Shown here: one piece after another, positions 1 to 9,364 of the stretch
Position numbering within the stretch: the stretch's first letter is position 1
Layout of the letters: every line of letters starts with the position of its first letter
Origin: Gammaproteobacteria bacterium
GTDB lineage: Bacteria > Pseudomonadota > Gammaproteobacteria > DSM-16500
Reading direction: 5' to 3'
NCBI GenBank assembly: GCA_031291175.1
Contig: JARLJO010000049.1
Location: 124,001 to 188,000 of the forward strand
Length of the DNA: 64,000 nucleotides
The notes under the pieces: generated by a model
What the model saw: only the letters and a program-made list of their open reading frames with translations
What the model was told of the DNA's origin: nothing
Databases searched by the model: none
Translations under genes and position numbers: made by a program

Positions 1-1802
1 CACTTTTAAAAAGCGGCGCTTCCCCTAGCATTAAAACAGCTTTATTTTCTGATAGCATTTTGAAAGAACACACAGAAGATGCCACTAATATGTTTATCGC
101 CATGTTTAATAAAAATGATGGCGATAAAGAAAAGAATATTTTAAATGAAACACTAAAATCCTCTGCCGGCAGCACACGAAAAGAGTTCTTCACTTGTCTT
201 ATCAAGCATTTTTTAGAGACGGTTGAACAAATCACCGAAGCCAAAAAAATGGGTCGAACTAGCGAAGAAGCATTAATCAGACAAACTATGCTAGGCATCA
301 TTATCTCGCGAATCACTAGCGGAGAAGATAACAAATACACTCAAGAATTCACCGATGCATTTTTTTCTTTAGCCAAAGACAAAAAGCTGACTGTTCAAAG
401 CAGAGATAAATTACTGCTATTGGCCATTGATCCCAGCGCGCTAAATGTGGGAATCGATGCGATTCAAGAAAAAATTAATTTGAATCAAAATCAAAATAAA
501 ATAAACGACATACTCCAAGGACTGAAAAAAGAAAAAGTCGATCAATATCCAATCCATAGCGCCATAGAAAAAGGCTTGGCGCATACGCTCGCCGAGCTAA
601 TTGCTCGCAATCCGCTTGATGGATCTGTCAATAAGCTACGTCCGACAGACAATCACACGCCCCTCAGCCTCGCTGTTGAAAAACATATGTGGGATGTGGT
701 GATTTTACTATTAAAGCAAAATGCCACGTCAGACTTGCCGCCTCGACCTTTTGAAGAAAATCTCAATAAAAACATCTTGCACCTTGCCATTGAAGATGTA
801 AAAAACAACATCATTGACAATAATACATTTAAAAACGTTGTCGAAGCACTGAAAGATAAACTACATTTGATTCACCTAATGAGAGCAAAATCGAAAGCGG
901 GCGATACCCCAGCGAGTGCTGCGATCAAAACAGACGAGCCCGAAATTATCACTATTCTACAAGAGCAAAGTGGTGAGCTGGGGTTATTTTTAAGAGCAGC
1001 AATCACTGACGGTACTCCTCTGATGATCGATGAGCTAAGCAGTCGAATTCCAGAATCCAAAAACATCGACTCCTATCAAACTGAAAATGGTGAAACATTT
1101 TTACATGTTACCAGCCCCAGAGGCGCGGCTGATCGAGTTGAAAAGCTAATTGAGTTAGGTGCTGACATTGATGCTACCACACTCGAAGGTAATACATCTT
1201 TGCATCTTGCAGCGGCTGCGAATGCCACTCCTGCTATTCAAGTGCTGCTTAATCGAGGCGCCAACCCCTTTGCTGAAAATAGAAAACAACAAACATTTCT
1301 CGAAGTATTAATTAATAGCGGTTTCAATATTGAGGCACTCCTAAAAAATTTCGACAAAGCATTGTTATTTAAAAGCAACCCAAGTGCTAAATCTTCGTTG
1401 TTGTCTCACATACTCAATCATTATATCGCGGAAGAAAAAATCCCTAACGAGGAAAACCTTCATGCGGCACTAACGCACATTGCCAAAGTTGATCCAGAAG
1501 CCTTCTATAAAGAATTTAAAGCTACTTTTGATCGTATTAGAGCCGAATCCAATTCAGGAAAATTAAAACCCGAAGAAAAACTTGCCCTGCTCAAATTAAA
1601 TAAAAAACTGTGTGAACTGGCGCAAGCGGCAGAACCGGGTCTTGAAAATTTACGCAAAGTGAAATTTCATCATTTCCTGAAAAGCCCCCTGCCCGCCAAG
1701 CTGATTGCTGAGAAAAAAGATTTGAGCGAGAAAATGGATGCTTTAGATCGTATTATTCATAAGCTTGAACAAGACAAACCTGCCAAAAAATCCACTAGAT
1801 AA
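1..1802 (+). CDS. Ankyrin-repeat protein, 5' end outside the window
   Basis: The reading frame is open back to the first bases (phase: codon starting at base 3), so the true start lies upstream. The TTG at position 60 is only the first start-like codon inside the window and is probably internal. The visible part is about 600 residues, mostly helical and rich in Lys, Glu and Asn. Ankyrin-like units can be seen around residues 165-225 (counted from the TTG: an IHSAIEKG helix, then TPLSLAVEKHMWDVVILLL) and about 350-425 (NGETFLHV, LIELGADIDA, GNTSLHLAAAANAT, LLNRGANPFAE). Ankyrin repeats mediate protein-protein contacts, and in Legionellales such genes often encode proteins delivered to the host. 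That role is inference here. No signal peptide can be judged because the N-terminus is missing. It is monocistronic, followed by a terminator. Confidence 0.8.
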   Translation, partial: LLKSGASPSIKTALFSDSILKEHTEDATNMFIAMFNKNDGDKEKNILNETLKSSAGSTRKEFFTCLIKHFLETVEQITEAKKMGRTSEEALIRQTMLGIIISRITSGEDNKYTQEFTDAFFSLAKDKKLTVQSRDKLLLLAIDPSALNVGIDAIQEKINLNQNQNKINDILQGLKKEKVDQYPIHSAIEKGLAHTLAELIARNPLDGSVNKLRPTDNHTPLSLAVEKHMWDVVILLLKQNATSDLPPRPFEENLNKNILHLAIEDVKNNIIDNNTFKNVVEALKDKLHLIHLMRAKSKAGDTPASAAIKTDEPEIITILQEQSGELGLFLRAAITDGTPLMIDELSSRIPESKNIDSYQTENGETFLHVTSPRGAADRVEKLIELGADIDATTLEGNTSLHLAAAANATPAIQVLLNRGANPFAENRKQQTFLEVLINSGFNIEALLKNFDKALLFKSNPSAKSSLLSHILNHYIAEEKIPNEENLHAALTHIAKVDPEAFYKEFKATFDRIRAESNSGKLKPEEKLALLKLNKKLCELAQAAEPGLENLRKVKFHHFLKSPLPAKLIAEKKDLSEKMDALDRIIHKLEQDKPAKKSTR

Positions 1803-1844
1803 AATGCAGCTCTAAAAACATAAGTATCTATACAAGTACTGATC

Positions 1845-1880
1845 CCCTTCTTTGAAAAAGGAGGGTTATCTTCTTTTTTA
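1845..1880 (+). terminator. Rho-independent terminator after the ankyrin gene
   Basis: Nine-base-pair stem CCCTTCTTT / AAAGGAGGG (one G-T pair) with a GAA loop, followed by a T-rich tract (TTATCTTCTTTTTTA). It lies about 40 bases after the ankyrin stop codon and before the sulfotransferase gene. Confidence 0.7.
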
Positions 1881-1982
1881 ACGCATTTTAACCTCAAATC
1901 CTGATTAACTACTTCCGCCTGACGTCGGTTTTGCTATGATATGCTCAATCAAAATTTCCCGTCATCGTACAAGGATATCATC

Positions 1983-3023
1983 ATGACAATGAATACTGCG
2001 CCTGCCTCCCCAAAGCATATCTATGTTGTTTTAGGCATGGCAAGAAGCGGAACTAGCGCCATTACAAAAGGACTAGAGGCGTTAGGAATAGATCTCGGTA
2101 ATCACTTAATGCCGGCCGAAAGTCAATTCAACCCCAAAGGGGTTTACGAAGACATTGACGTCGCTTATAAAATCAACCGTGCAGTGGCATATTCATTAGG
2201 TTATACCTGGGAAAGCCTGCACCTTATGAATCATCTTTGCCAAAATAATCCTAAACTCGATAAATTAGCAGTAGAAGCACAAACGGTATTAGAACAACGT
2301 TTTGCGAATAAAACACATTGGGCATTTAAAGACCCTCGCACCTGCAAAATTCTTTCTTTCTGGCAAAGCGTTTTCAAAAAACAAAACCTGGCAGAACACT
2401 ATGTCATTGCCGTGAGACACCCATTAGCATCCGCTTATTCCTGGCATAATTTAAATGAAGTTGATGTAGAGGCCGCACTTCTCTCATGGTTGAGCCATAC
2501 ACTATCGGCAATTGATGGTACCGAAAATAAAAATCGAGTTATCGTCAGTTATGATTTAATGCTGCAAGCACCCCGGCATGAATTGCAACGCATCAAAACT
2601 TCGCTTGATATTCAAATACCTGCAGATGCAGCTAAATTAGATGCTTATGCCAATAACTTTTTAGACAAGAAATTGAAGCACCATGAATACCTTAACGAGA
2701 CCAAGTCTCATCCAGTCCTCGCGATTGCGCCTATTTGTTTAAACGTTTACGAGTTACTCATGAAATTAGCGCGCGATGAAATGGCTCCAGATAGCGAGTC
2801 CTTCCGCGCTGCTTGGAATGATATTAAAAAAGAATTTGAAACGGTTTACCCGATTTATTGTTATGTCGATGCGTTAATAAAGAAAAACAAAGAACAAGAA
2901 CGCCACATCCGTTCTATTCAGAAATCATTACCTTGGAAGCTAATCTACCCTTTGCGGTTCATAGACAATCTGCTGCGTTCGAAACGAAACAAACAAAAAG
3001 ATAAGCAACGTTTATCAGCATGA
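1983..3023 (+). CDS. Sulfotransferase-family protein (P-loop, PAPS-type)
   Basis: 346 residues from the chosen ATG at 1983, which has AAGGA seven bases upstream. A start 42 bases earlier has no ribosome-binding site. Near the N-terminus the strand-loop VVLGMARSGTSAITKGLEALG matches the 5'-phosphosulfate-binding P-loop of sulfotransferases. Around residue 150 the sequence VIAVRHPLASAYSWH resembles the 3'-phosphate-binding strand and helix (RxP and Ser). The C-terminus is basic and ends in a Lys/Arg-rich tail. There is no signal peptide, so a cytoplasmic location is likely. Known relatives transfer sulfate to sugars, peptides or lipids, but the acceptor cannot be told here. The neighbours are repeats and an insertion sequence, so context gives no pathway. 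Confidence 0.7.
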   Translation: MTMNTAPASPKHIYVVLGMARSGTSAITKGLEALGIDLGNHLMPAESQFNPKGVYEDIDVAYKINRAVAYSLGYTWESLHLMNHLCQNNPKLDKLAVEAQTVLEQRFANKTHWAFKDPRTCKILSFWQSVFKKQNLAEHYVIAVRHPLASAYSWHNLNEVDVEAALLSWLSHTLSAIDGTENKNRVIVSYDLMLQAPRHELQRIKTSLDIQIPADAAKLDAYANNFLDKKLKHHEYLNETKSHPVLAIAPICLNVYELLMKLARDEMAPDSESFRAAWNDIKKEFETVYPIYCYVDALIKKNKEQERHIRSIQKSLPWKLIYPLRFIDNLLRSKRNKQKDKQRLSA

Positions 3024-3027
3024 ACGT

Positions 3028-3100
3028 ATTTACAAAGAACATATTTATATTGACTCATTGCACAGAGAACTCCGATGTAGCACAAAGTAGCACGGGCTAA
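3028..3100 (-). repeat. Composite intergenic repeat, left part, interrupted by the IS
   Basis: On the minus strand this reads TTAGCCCGTGCTAC, TTTGTGCTACATCGGAG, TTCTCTGTGCAATGAGTC, then AATATAAATATGTTCTTT. The same string of modules occurs at 7121-7170, 14721-14770 and in part at 33698-33712. The insertion sequence sits at its edge. Its other half continues at 4386. Confidence 0.75.
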
Positions 3101-4385
3101 TGTATAGATGGAGACATGGGTAACAGTGTTCGGGGACATAGGTAACACTGTTACGGATTAATAATATATAAGCTTCAATCTGTATGATATGTCTGAATTT
3201 TGTTATTACCAAAGTATATTTTTATTAAGTTAGACGCTTCGGCTGGCTTAATTTGAACAAACAATCCATCGAAACCCCTCCCAACAAGGTATTCGTTATT
3301 TCTATAATTGATATACCCATTGCCTCGTACCTTATGCAAAATAGCACCCTCACCATACTCAATAGGCGCAAGTTTTTTTGGCATAGCAATGGTGCTGGGT
3401 TGATAGCGTTTAGCTGGTACCAACATCCCAAGTGCTTCATGTGGGCGCTCATGATTATAAATTTCTCGCCATTTATCAAAAAGTTTTTGCGCGTGAATAA
3501 AACTAGTAATTTTATTTCTAGAGATAACATCTTTTTTCAACGTACGATGAAAGCGTTCAATTTTTCCATTTGTTTGAGGGTGCTTAGGGCGTGAATGTGT
3601 CACTTTAATTCCTAACCGCATTAGCCAAACTGTTAATTTTGTATGTTGAACTAATTGAGAATTTCCCCAAGGATTTCCGTTATCCACATTAAATTGATTT
3701 GGCAAACCATATTCTTTAAAAACCCTAATTAAGTGCTGGAAAACAGTATCATGACGCTCATTTGCACATGAACGTATGTCGAGGGAAAAGCGCGAATAAT
3801 CATCCAAAATGGTTAGAGGATAACAAGCTTCTTTAGTTTGTAATTGAAACTTTCCTTTAAAATCCATTTGCCATAAGTCATTCGAAAATTCACGCTCAAA
3901 TCTAATTAACTTTTTACGCTTAGATGATTCTTCTAAGGAAATATAACCACAACGCTTAAGTATGGCAGAGATGGTGCTAATGGAGGGTAAGTCATTAACA
4001 TTTTTATTTGCTAAAGCTGTTTTTATCTTTCTTGGACCCCAAGTAGGATGTTTTACACGAACTTCAATAATCTTTTTCTCCATCCTTGGAGACGTCTTCT
4101 CGGGGCTGTGATGGGGGGATCTTGATTGAGGCTGCAGACCTTGGCAACCGTGCTCTTCGTAGCGCTTTAGAATGTTATAGCCGGTCTTGCGGCTAATTTT
4201 AAAGTTCATGCATAACTGAGTAAATGATATGCTCTCTTCCGAGTAGCTCTTGATAAAATGCAATTTTTGGGACATGGTAGTTTCCTCTTTCCAAGGCATT
4301 TGAATCTCCATATAACATTCAAAACGCCAGTGTAAAGTGTTACCCATGTCCCCGAACACTGTTACCTATGTCCCCGGTCTATACA
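3101..4385 (-). mobile_element. IS481-family insertion sequence, apparently complete
   Basis: A 1285-bp element with ends TGTATAGA...TCTATACA. Terminal inverted repeats of about 54 bp (3101-3154 and 4332-4385) differ by only a few bases and indels. Each end carries two tandem copies of a GGGGACATRGGTAACA-type unit. The direct repeat CTAA flanks both sides (3097-3100 and 4386-4389) as the target duplication. One intact transposase gene fills the middle. The element lies inside a dispersed repeat whose uninterrupted copies are at 14667-14728 and 37756-37808, which fixes the boundaries independently of the termini. Confidence 0.9.
3175..4299 (-). CDS. IS481-family DDE transposase
   Basis: 374 residues from the start at 4299 (MPWKEETTMSQKL), chosen because GGAG lies seven bases upstream and because IS481 transposases typically begin MPWKE. 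An in-frame start at 4359 would extend into the terminal repeat. An N-terminal helix-turn-helix (FTQLCMNFKISRKTGYNILKRY) is followed by an rve/DDE core: WQMDFKG (first Asp), NVDNGNPWG (second Asp) and TNGKIERFHRTLK (Glu), with the usual YNHERPHEAL after it. It is undisrupted and may be active. Confidence 0.92.
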   Translation of the reverse strand: MPWKEETTMSQKLHFIKSYSEESISFTQLCMNFKISRKTGYNILKRYEEHGCQGLQPQSRSPHHSPEKTSPRMEKKIIEVRVKHPTWGPRKIKTALANKNVNDLPSISTISAILKRCGYISLEESSKRKKLIRFEREFSNDLWQMDFKGKFQLQTKEACYPLTILDDYSRFSLDIRSCANERHDTVFQHLIRVFKEYGLPNQFNVDNGNPWGNSQLVQHTKLTVWLMRLGIKVTHSRPKHPQTNGKIERFHRTLKKDVISRNKITSFIHAQKLFDKWREIYNHERPHEALGMLVPAKRYQPSTIAMPKKLAPIEYGEGAILHKVRGNGYINYRNNEYLVGRGFDGLFVQIKPAEASNLIKIYFGNNKIQTYHTD

Positions 4386-4440
4386 CTAAGACCCCCACGC
4401 TTTTTGTGGGGGTCGTGTCCGCGAACCCCTGCTAAATCAT
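4386..4440 (+). repeat. Composite intergenic repeat, right part (CCCCCAC hairpin module)
   Basis: CTAAGACCCCCACGC-TTTTT-GTGGGGGTCGTG followed by TCCGCGAACCCCTGCTAAATCA. The stem is GACCCCCAC / GTGGGGGTC. It is a near-identical copy, in reverse orientation, of 14667-14728, and is related to 37756-37808. It is the continuation of the repeat broken by the IS at 3101-4385. Confidence 0.8.
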
Positions 4441-4515
4441 AGCGTGTGTTTAGAATCTGGTATAAATAGCGTGTTTTTATTATCGTATGTACGTTAATAA
4501 AAAAGGAAGTGGTAG

Positions 4516-4625
4516 CGTGTAGGTTGGGTTGAGCGCTTTTCGCGAAACCCAACATCATTAAAGCCCACCGGTGTCGCACAGCCATAAGTGAATGTTGGGT
4601 TTCGTACCTCAACCCAACCTGCATT
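4516..4625. repeat. Long imperfect palindrome with CCCAAC ends
   Basis: Begins GTAGGTTGGGTTGAGCG and ends CTCAACCCAACCTGC, with an internal second pair CGCGAAACCCAACAT and ATGTTGGGTTTCG. The whole 110 bp can fold on itself. A shortened copy occurs at 6885-6957. The 366 bases between the IS and the next gene hold only this repeat, the module at 4386 and a -10 box. Confidence 0.7.
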
Positions 4626-4716
4626 CTTATCCACTTAATTTAAATATTTATATTTTTCAGCCAGTTAAAAATGAGCCAACTTGGCATCTTTTAAGCTTTA
4701 CTTAAGCTAAACAGGC

Positions 4717-4722
4717 TATAAT
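4717..4722 (+). promoter_or_regulatory. -10 box upstream of the 678-residue gene
   Basis: A perfect TATAAT about 30 bases before the ATG at 4752. No convincing -35 hexamer stands 16-18 bases further upstream, so this is a weak or activated promoter at best. Confidence 0.4.
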
Positions 4723-4751
4723 GTGCGCAACTTTAAATATAGCCAGCCAAA

Positions 4752-6788
4752 ATGACCCCTAAAGATAGAATTAAGCAGATTCAAAGCGCCCCAGCTGAGC
4801 CCTCATTCCTCGGATGGCTTTTTGCTATCGAAGCCAAACAAACGGCGAATGAAATCGGAAAAATATTGGGTGACGCAACCCCTGAAGAAAAAGCCTTGGA
4901 CATTCAAACTTTTTTCATCAAGCGCTGGGAGCGAATCCGCAGCACTGATCTTGCTTATGTGCATGCCATTAATCACAGCGTCACCCTTCTCTGCCTGGAT
5001 CTTGCAAAACGAATCGCTCCAATTATCGGCAAAAGTACATTAGCCCTTTTAATGCCGACCATCCAAACACCCGTTAGTCAGATCACATTACTATCGCTTG
5101 AAGAATACAAACTGCAACACATCTTACTGGGGAATGACGATACAACTTTTATTGATATCTTGGCTTCATTAGAATATGCCCAACACATTGCCTTAAGTTC
5201 CGCAGAACAAAGTCGCGTGGTAAATCATTCTACCGAAACCCAGGCTTATCATGACGCTTCTCTTGAAATAATTAAAATGAAACAAAATGGCAGCATAGGT
5301 GCCGCCATTGAAAATTGTTTAATTAACCGTCTCTATCACGCGGGCAAAGATGGAAAGCGCGATGGCAATGCAGAAACCGCCGGTTTGGATGCTGCAATTG
5401 GTCGCATTCACTTTCAGCATTTTCTAAACACTTTAACCCGAAGTGAAAAGCGAAAACTGTTTTCTTGCAAGGTATCACCGGACAGTGATTTATACTTTGG
5501 GCATTTATGGGACCGATTAGTTAATCCCAAGCAAACCATTAAACCGCAGAACAATAATCATGCCGTAGAAGAAAACTTAGATTCCATTTATTGTGTGGAA
5601 ATAGTCGCTATTGATCTCAGTATTTTGTTAAAACACAACCAACATCTTTTTAATAAAAAAACGGCCAAGCGAACTCAGTTCATTGAAATACTGAATGCAA
5701 ATAGAGCTAGCGCCGCTCAGCATTTAATTACCAAACTGAGTCGCGCTGATTTTAACGTTGCATCAACGTATGGCTTAGAAGGTGAGACACGCCTAATAAC
5801 GCAAGTGCTAACGACAGAAATATTGGACACCTTAACTCGCGAAGAAAGTGAAACAGCCAGCAAACACGTGAAAGCGCTAGATACCATGCATTTTTTTCAA
5901 CGATTCGAAGCCATCCCTCGTGCGCACCGATTCAACTTTATCAAATTCATTGGCATAAACCACATACAAGACAAGATCTGCCAAGATGGTTATCAACTCG
6001 CTAAACTTTTCAGCTTGTTGCCAGAACCTGACCAAGAAAAATTACTTGCGCTCTTAACCCAGAATCATCTTCAGTTTTGTTTACGCGACAAGTTTCAATT
6101 TGCCGAAGCTCTGCTTGCTTTATCGCCCGCGCGTTGCGAACAATTACTCTTATTGCTGGGAGCAAACCATCTTCAAAGTGTGTTTAAGTGTAGCCATAAC
6201 TTGAAAGTAATATTGACCAAAAAGCTCCCAATAGATCAATGGGACAAAATTGCTTTAGTATTGCAATCAGGCTACCTCTCCCGAGTATTAGGACCCATCT
6301 TAACGAATGAATTCGATCAACTCCCTGCTGGCTCTCATTGGAAATTTGTGACATTAGTTGGCATTCAGCGAGCACTCTCGTTCATGCAAGATGCGGGGCA
6401 ACTGAGAAAGTTCCTCGCTTTTTTTACGGCTGAACAGCAAAGTGAAATATTCACCCACCTGGATTTTAGAAAAATCTTCCTGTCAGATCAGAAAGAAAAA
6501 CTTACTCTCAAATCAACCATCGCAAGTACACTGAATAAGCTGGATCCATTCAAAGCATTTCCCAAGATACATCAAAAAATGGCAATGGAAACGTTATCTT
6601 TTTATTGTGAAGAACGCGCTAAAAAAAGTCATTGTCTCGGTTTCTTTTCTAGCAAAACCAAAGCGGCTCAGGCACTACATCTTGTCGCAGCTAAAGCAGC
6701 TGATCCATCAACTTTAAAAGAGCACAAGAAACAGCTTGAGCGCGATAATGACCTTGGCCATCTCTATCAACATATTAAAATGCATTAA
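4752..6788 (+). CDS. Large alpha-helical repeat protein, effector-like, function unknown
   Basis: 678 residues with no signal peptide or membrane segment. About residues 375-500 contain a 34-residue repeat: LAKLFSLLPEPDQEKLLALL with TQNHLQF, then FAEALLALSPARCEQLLLLLG with ANHLQSV, then LKVILTKKLPIDQWDKIALVL, with weaker flanking units. The pattern is Leu-rich helix, LP or SP turn, second helix, and an N-H-L-Q end. Similar LLP-type repeats are known to me from Legionella and Coxiella-like genomes, usually in secreted-effector candidates; that comparison is from memory. The C-terminus (GFFSSKTKAAQAL) is compact and basic. No ribosome-binding site is obvious before the ATG. The gene stands alone between two repeat blocks. 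Confidence 0.75.
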   Translation: MTPKDRIKQIQSAPAEPSFLGWLFAIEAKQTANEIGKILGDATPEEKALDIQTFFIKRWERIRSTDLAYVHAINHSVTLLCLDLAKRIAPIIGKSTLALLMPTIQTPVSQITLLSLEEYKLQHILLGNDDTTFIDILASLEYAQHIALSSAEQSRVVNHSTETQAYHDASLEIIKMKQNGSIGAAIENCLINRLYHAGKDGKRDGNAETAGLDAAIGRIHFQHFLNTLTRSEKRKLFSCKVSPDSDLYFGHLWDRLVNPKQTIKPQNNNHAVEENLDSIYCVEIVAIDLSILLKHNQHLFNKKTAKRTQFIEILNANRASAAQHLITKLSRADFNVASTYGLEGETRLITQVLTTEILDTLTREESETASKHVKALDTMHFFQRFEAIPRAHRFNFIKFIGINHIQDKICQDGYQLAKLFSLLPEPDQEKLLALLTQNHLQFCLRDKFQFAEALLALSPARCEQLLLLLGANHLQSVFKCSHNLKVILTKKLPIDQWDKIALVLQSGYLSRVLGPILTNEFDQLPAGSHWKFVTLVGIQRALSFMQDAGQLRKFLAFFTAEQQSEIFTHLDFRKIFLSDQKEKLTLKSTIASTLNKLDPFKAFPKIHQKMAMETLSFYCEERAKKSHCLGFFSSKTKAAQALHLVAAKAADPSTLKEHKKQLERDNDLGHLYQHIKMH

Positions 6789-7040
6789 TCAAAAAAGATT
6801 ACTGAATAAATCAAAACTTTAAACGACCGTCATTCCTACGGAGGCGGGAAACTATTTCTTGTGTCTCTATTTTTAATACGAAATCCAACATTACCTTATG
6901 GCTGTGCGACCAAGGTGTTATACCGCTGAGCTTTAATGATGTTGGGTTTCGCGAAAAATGTTCAACTAAACTTATGCTCTGGATACCGTGGACAAGCCAC
7001 GGTACGTAGGGGTTTGGGAGCGGCAGGCCGGAGTTTTTTG

Positions 7041-7140
7041 TGCTACTTCGGCGTTCTTTGTGCTACTTCGGCGTTCTTTGTGCTACCTCGGCGTTCTTTG
7101 TGCTACCTCGGCGTTCTTTGTGCTACGCCAGAGTTCTCTG
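7041..7140. repeat. Tandem array of five 20-bp units
   Basis: Five head-to-tail copies of TGCTACTTCGGCGTTCTTTG at 7041, 7061, 7081, 7101 and 7121. Units 1 and 2 are identical, units 3 and 4 carry one substitution, and unit 5 is diverged (GCCAGAG, CTCTG). Single diverged units lie at 3056-3098 and 14724-14758. The unit length is not a multiple of three, there are no spacers, and no gene covers it. Confidence 0.9.
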
Positions 7141-7204
7141 TGCAATGAGTCAATGTAAACATGTTCTTTTCGCTTCCACTTCGTGGAAGCGAATCAAAAA
7201 AACG

Positions 7205-7290
7205 GGGTGGCAGGGTAGGTTTGCTTTTTACGCGCGGAGCTTGCGAGCACGAAAAAAGTAAACCTACCATGACAGGACCCCAGTCAATTC
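7205..7290 (+). repeat. Hairpin repeat module, copy 1
   Basis: Arms GGTAGGTTTGCTTTTT (7214-7229) and AAAAAGTAAACCTACC (7253-7268) pair over 16 bases with one mismatch, around a GC-rich loop. Flanks are GGGGTGGCA and GACAGGACCCCAGTC. Other copies are at 14808-14895, 25490-25570 (inverted) and 33808-33885. Confidence 0.8.
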
Positions 7291-7428
7291 AGAGCATTTC
7301 TTTCGGTATTAGCGTAGCTTTAGGGTTGGGTCCCTTCACGGGGATAACGAGAATTTACACAGGGTTGCCGAAGATAGTGTGTATCCCCGGGATGATAACT
7401 CATCGTAGTTTGATTTGTTTAACAATAC

Positions 7429-7448
7429 CCTCCCCCAGATGGGAGAGG
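7429..7448 (-). terminator. Possible atp operon terminator
   Basis: Eight-base-pair stem CCTCTCCC / GGGGGAGG (minus strand, one G-T pair) with loop ATCT, about 30 bases after the atpC stop. The tail is only GTATTGTT, so the U-tract is poor and the call is weak. Confidence 0.35.
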
Positions 7449-7479
7449 AGATAGATTAGATTGGAAGGTCTACAGAATA

Positions 7480-7902
7480 TTATTTTGCTCGCTTACGCAA
7501 ATTTTGAATCGCACGAATTTGAGCTACCGCTTCTGCTAATTCAGCAGTTGCTCGAGCCAAATCTAGATCCGCTGTTTTATTAGCAATCGCTTGCTCCGCA
7601 GATTCTTTTGCCGCCAAAGCTGCAGCTTCATCAATATCAGAAGCACGCAAAGCGGTGTCTGCTAATACGGTCACCACAAAAGGTTGAACCTCTAACATCC
7701 CACTCGAGATATAAAAAACTTCTTCCTCTTTATTTGGCAATAAAGCTCTGACGTTGCCGGGCTTAAGTGACGTCAACAAAGGCGCGTGGCCTGGCGCAAT
7801 GCCAAGCTCACCCAATTTTCCAGTGACAAAAACCATTTCAGCTTCACCGGAAAAAATTTCTTTTTCAGCACTGACTATATCTAGGCGCAAGGTAGTACTC
7901 AT
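7480..7902 (-). CDS. atpC: ATP synthase F1 epsilon subunit
   Basis: 140 residues, typical for the family. An N-terminal beta-sandwich (LRLDIVSAEKEIFSGEAEMVFV, GELGIAPGHAPLLTSLKPG) is followed by a helical C-terminal hairpin (AALAAKESAEQAIANKTADLDLARATAEL). It is the part of the rotor stalk that links gamma to the c-ring and can inhibit ATP hydrolysis through its C-terminal helices. It is last in the operon, 30 bases after atpD. Confidence 0.97.
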   Translation of the reverse strand: MSTTLRLDIVSAEKEIFSGEAEMVFVTGKLGELGIAPGHAPLLTSLKPGNVRALLPNKEEEVFYISSGMLEVQPFVVTVLADTALRASDIDEAAALAAKESAEQAIANKTADLDLARATAELAEAVAQIRAIQNLRKRAK

Positions 7903-7932
7903 ATTTTAATTCACGCTGCTATTAATAACATT

Positions 7933-9324
<1,392 letters not shown>

Positions 9325-9364
9325 TCAAAATATCTTTCTTATCCCTAATGGGAAGGGGAATAAA

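Larger units (their letters stand above)
6829..7370 (+). repeat. Composite intergenic repeat block between the 678-residue gene and atpC
   Basis: The 691 bases here hold no credible gene. In order they contain: GTCATTCCTACGGAGGCGGG (6829; copy at 33549), a partial copy of the 4516 palindrome (6885-6957), the hairpin TACCGTGG-ACAAG-CCACGGTA (6984-7004; copy at 33711), a 20-bp tandem array (7041-7140), CGCTTCCACTTCGTGGAAGCG (7171-7191), a large hairpin module (7205-7300) and a tail module (7300-7370) matching 14895-14985. Short frames across it are by-products of the repeats. Confidence 0.75.

Noticed and set aside
4379-4624. 81-codon frame between the IS and the 678-residue gene
   Set aside because: It lies across two palindromic repeats, with no ribosome-binding site.
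7041-7140. CRISPR array
   Set aside because: The units are directly adjacent with no unique spacers, and no cas genes are present.
6936-7454. Three overlapping short frames rich in LCYFGVLCAT-type repeats
   Set aside because: They arise from the 20-bp tandem array read in different frames. Each peptide exists only because the DNA repeats; there is no ribosome-binding site or codon bias.
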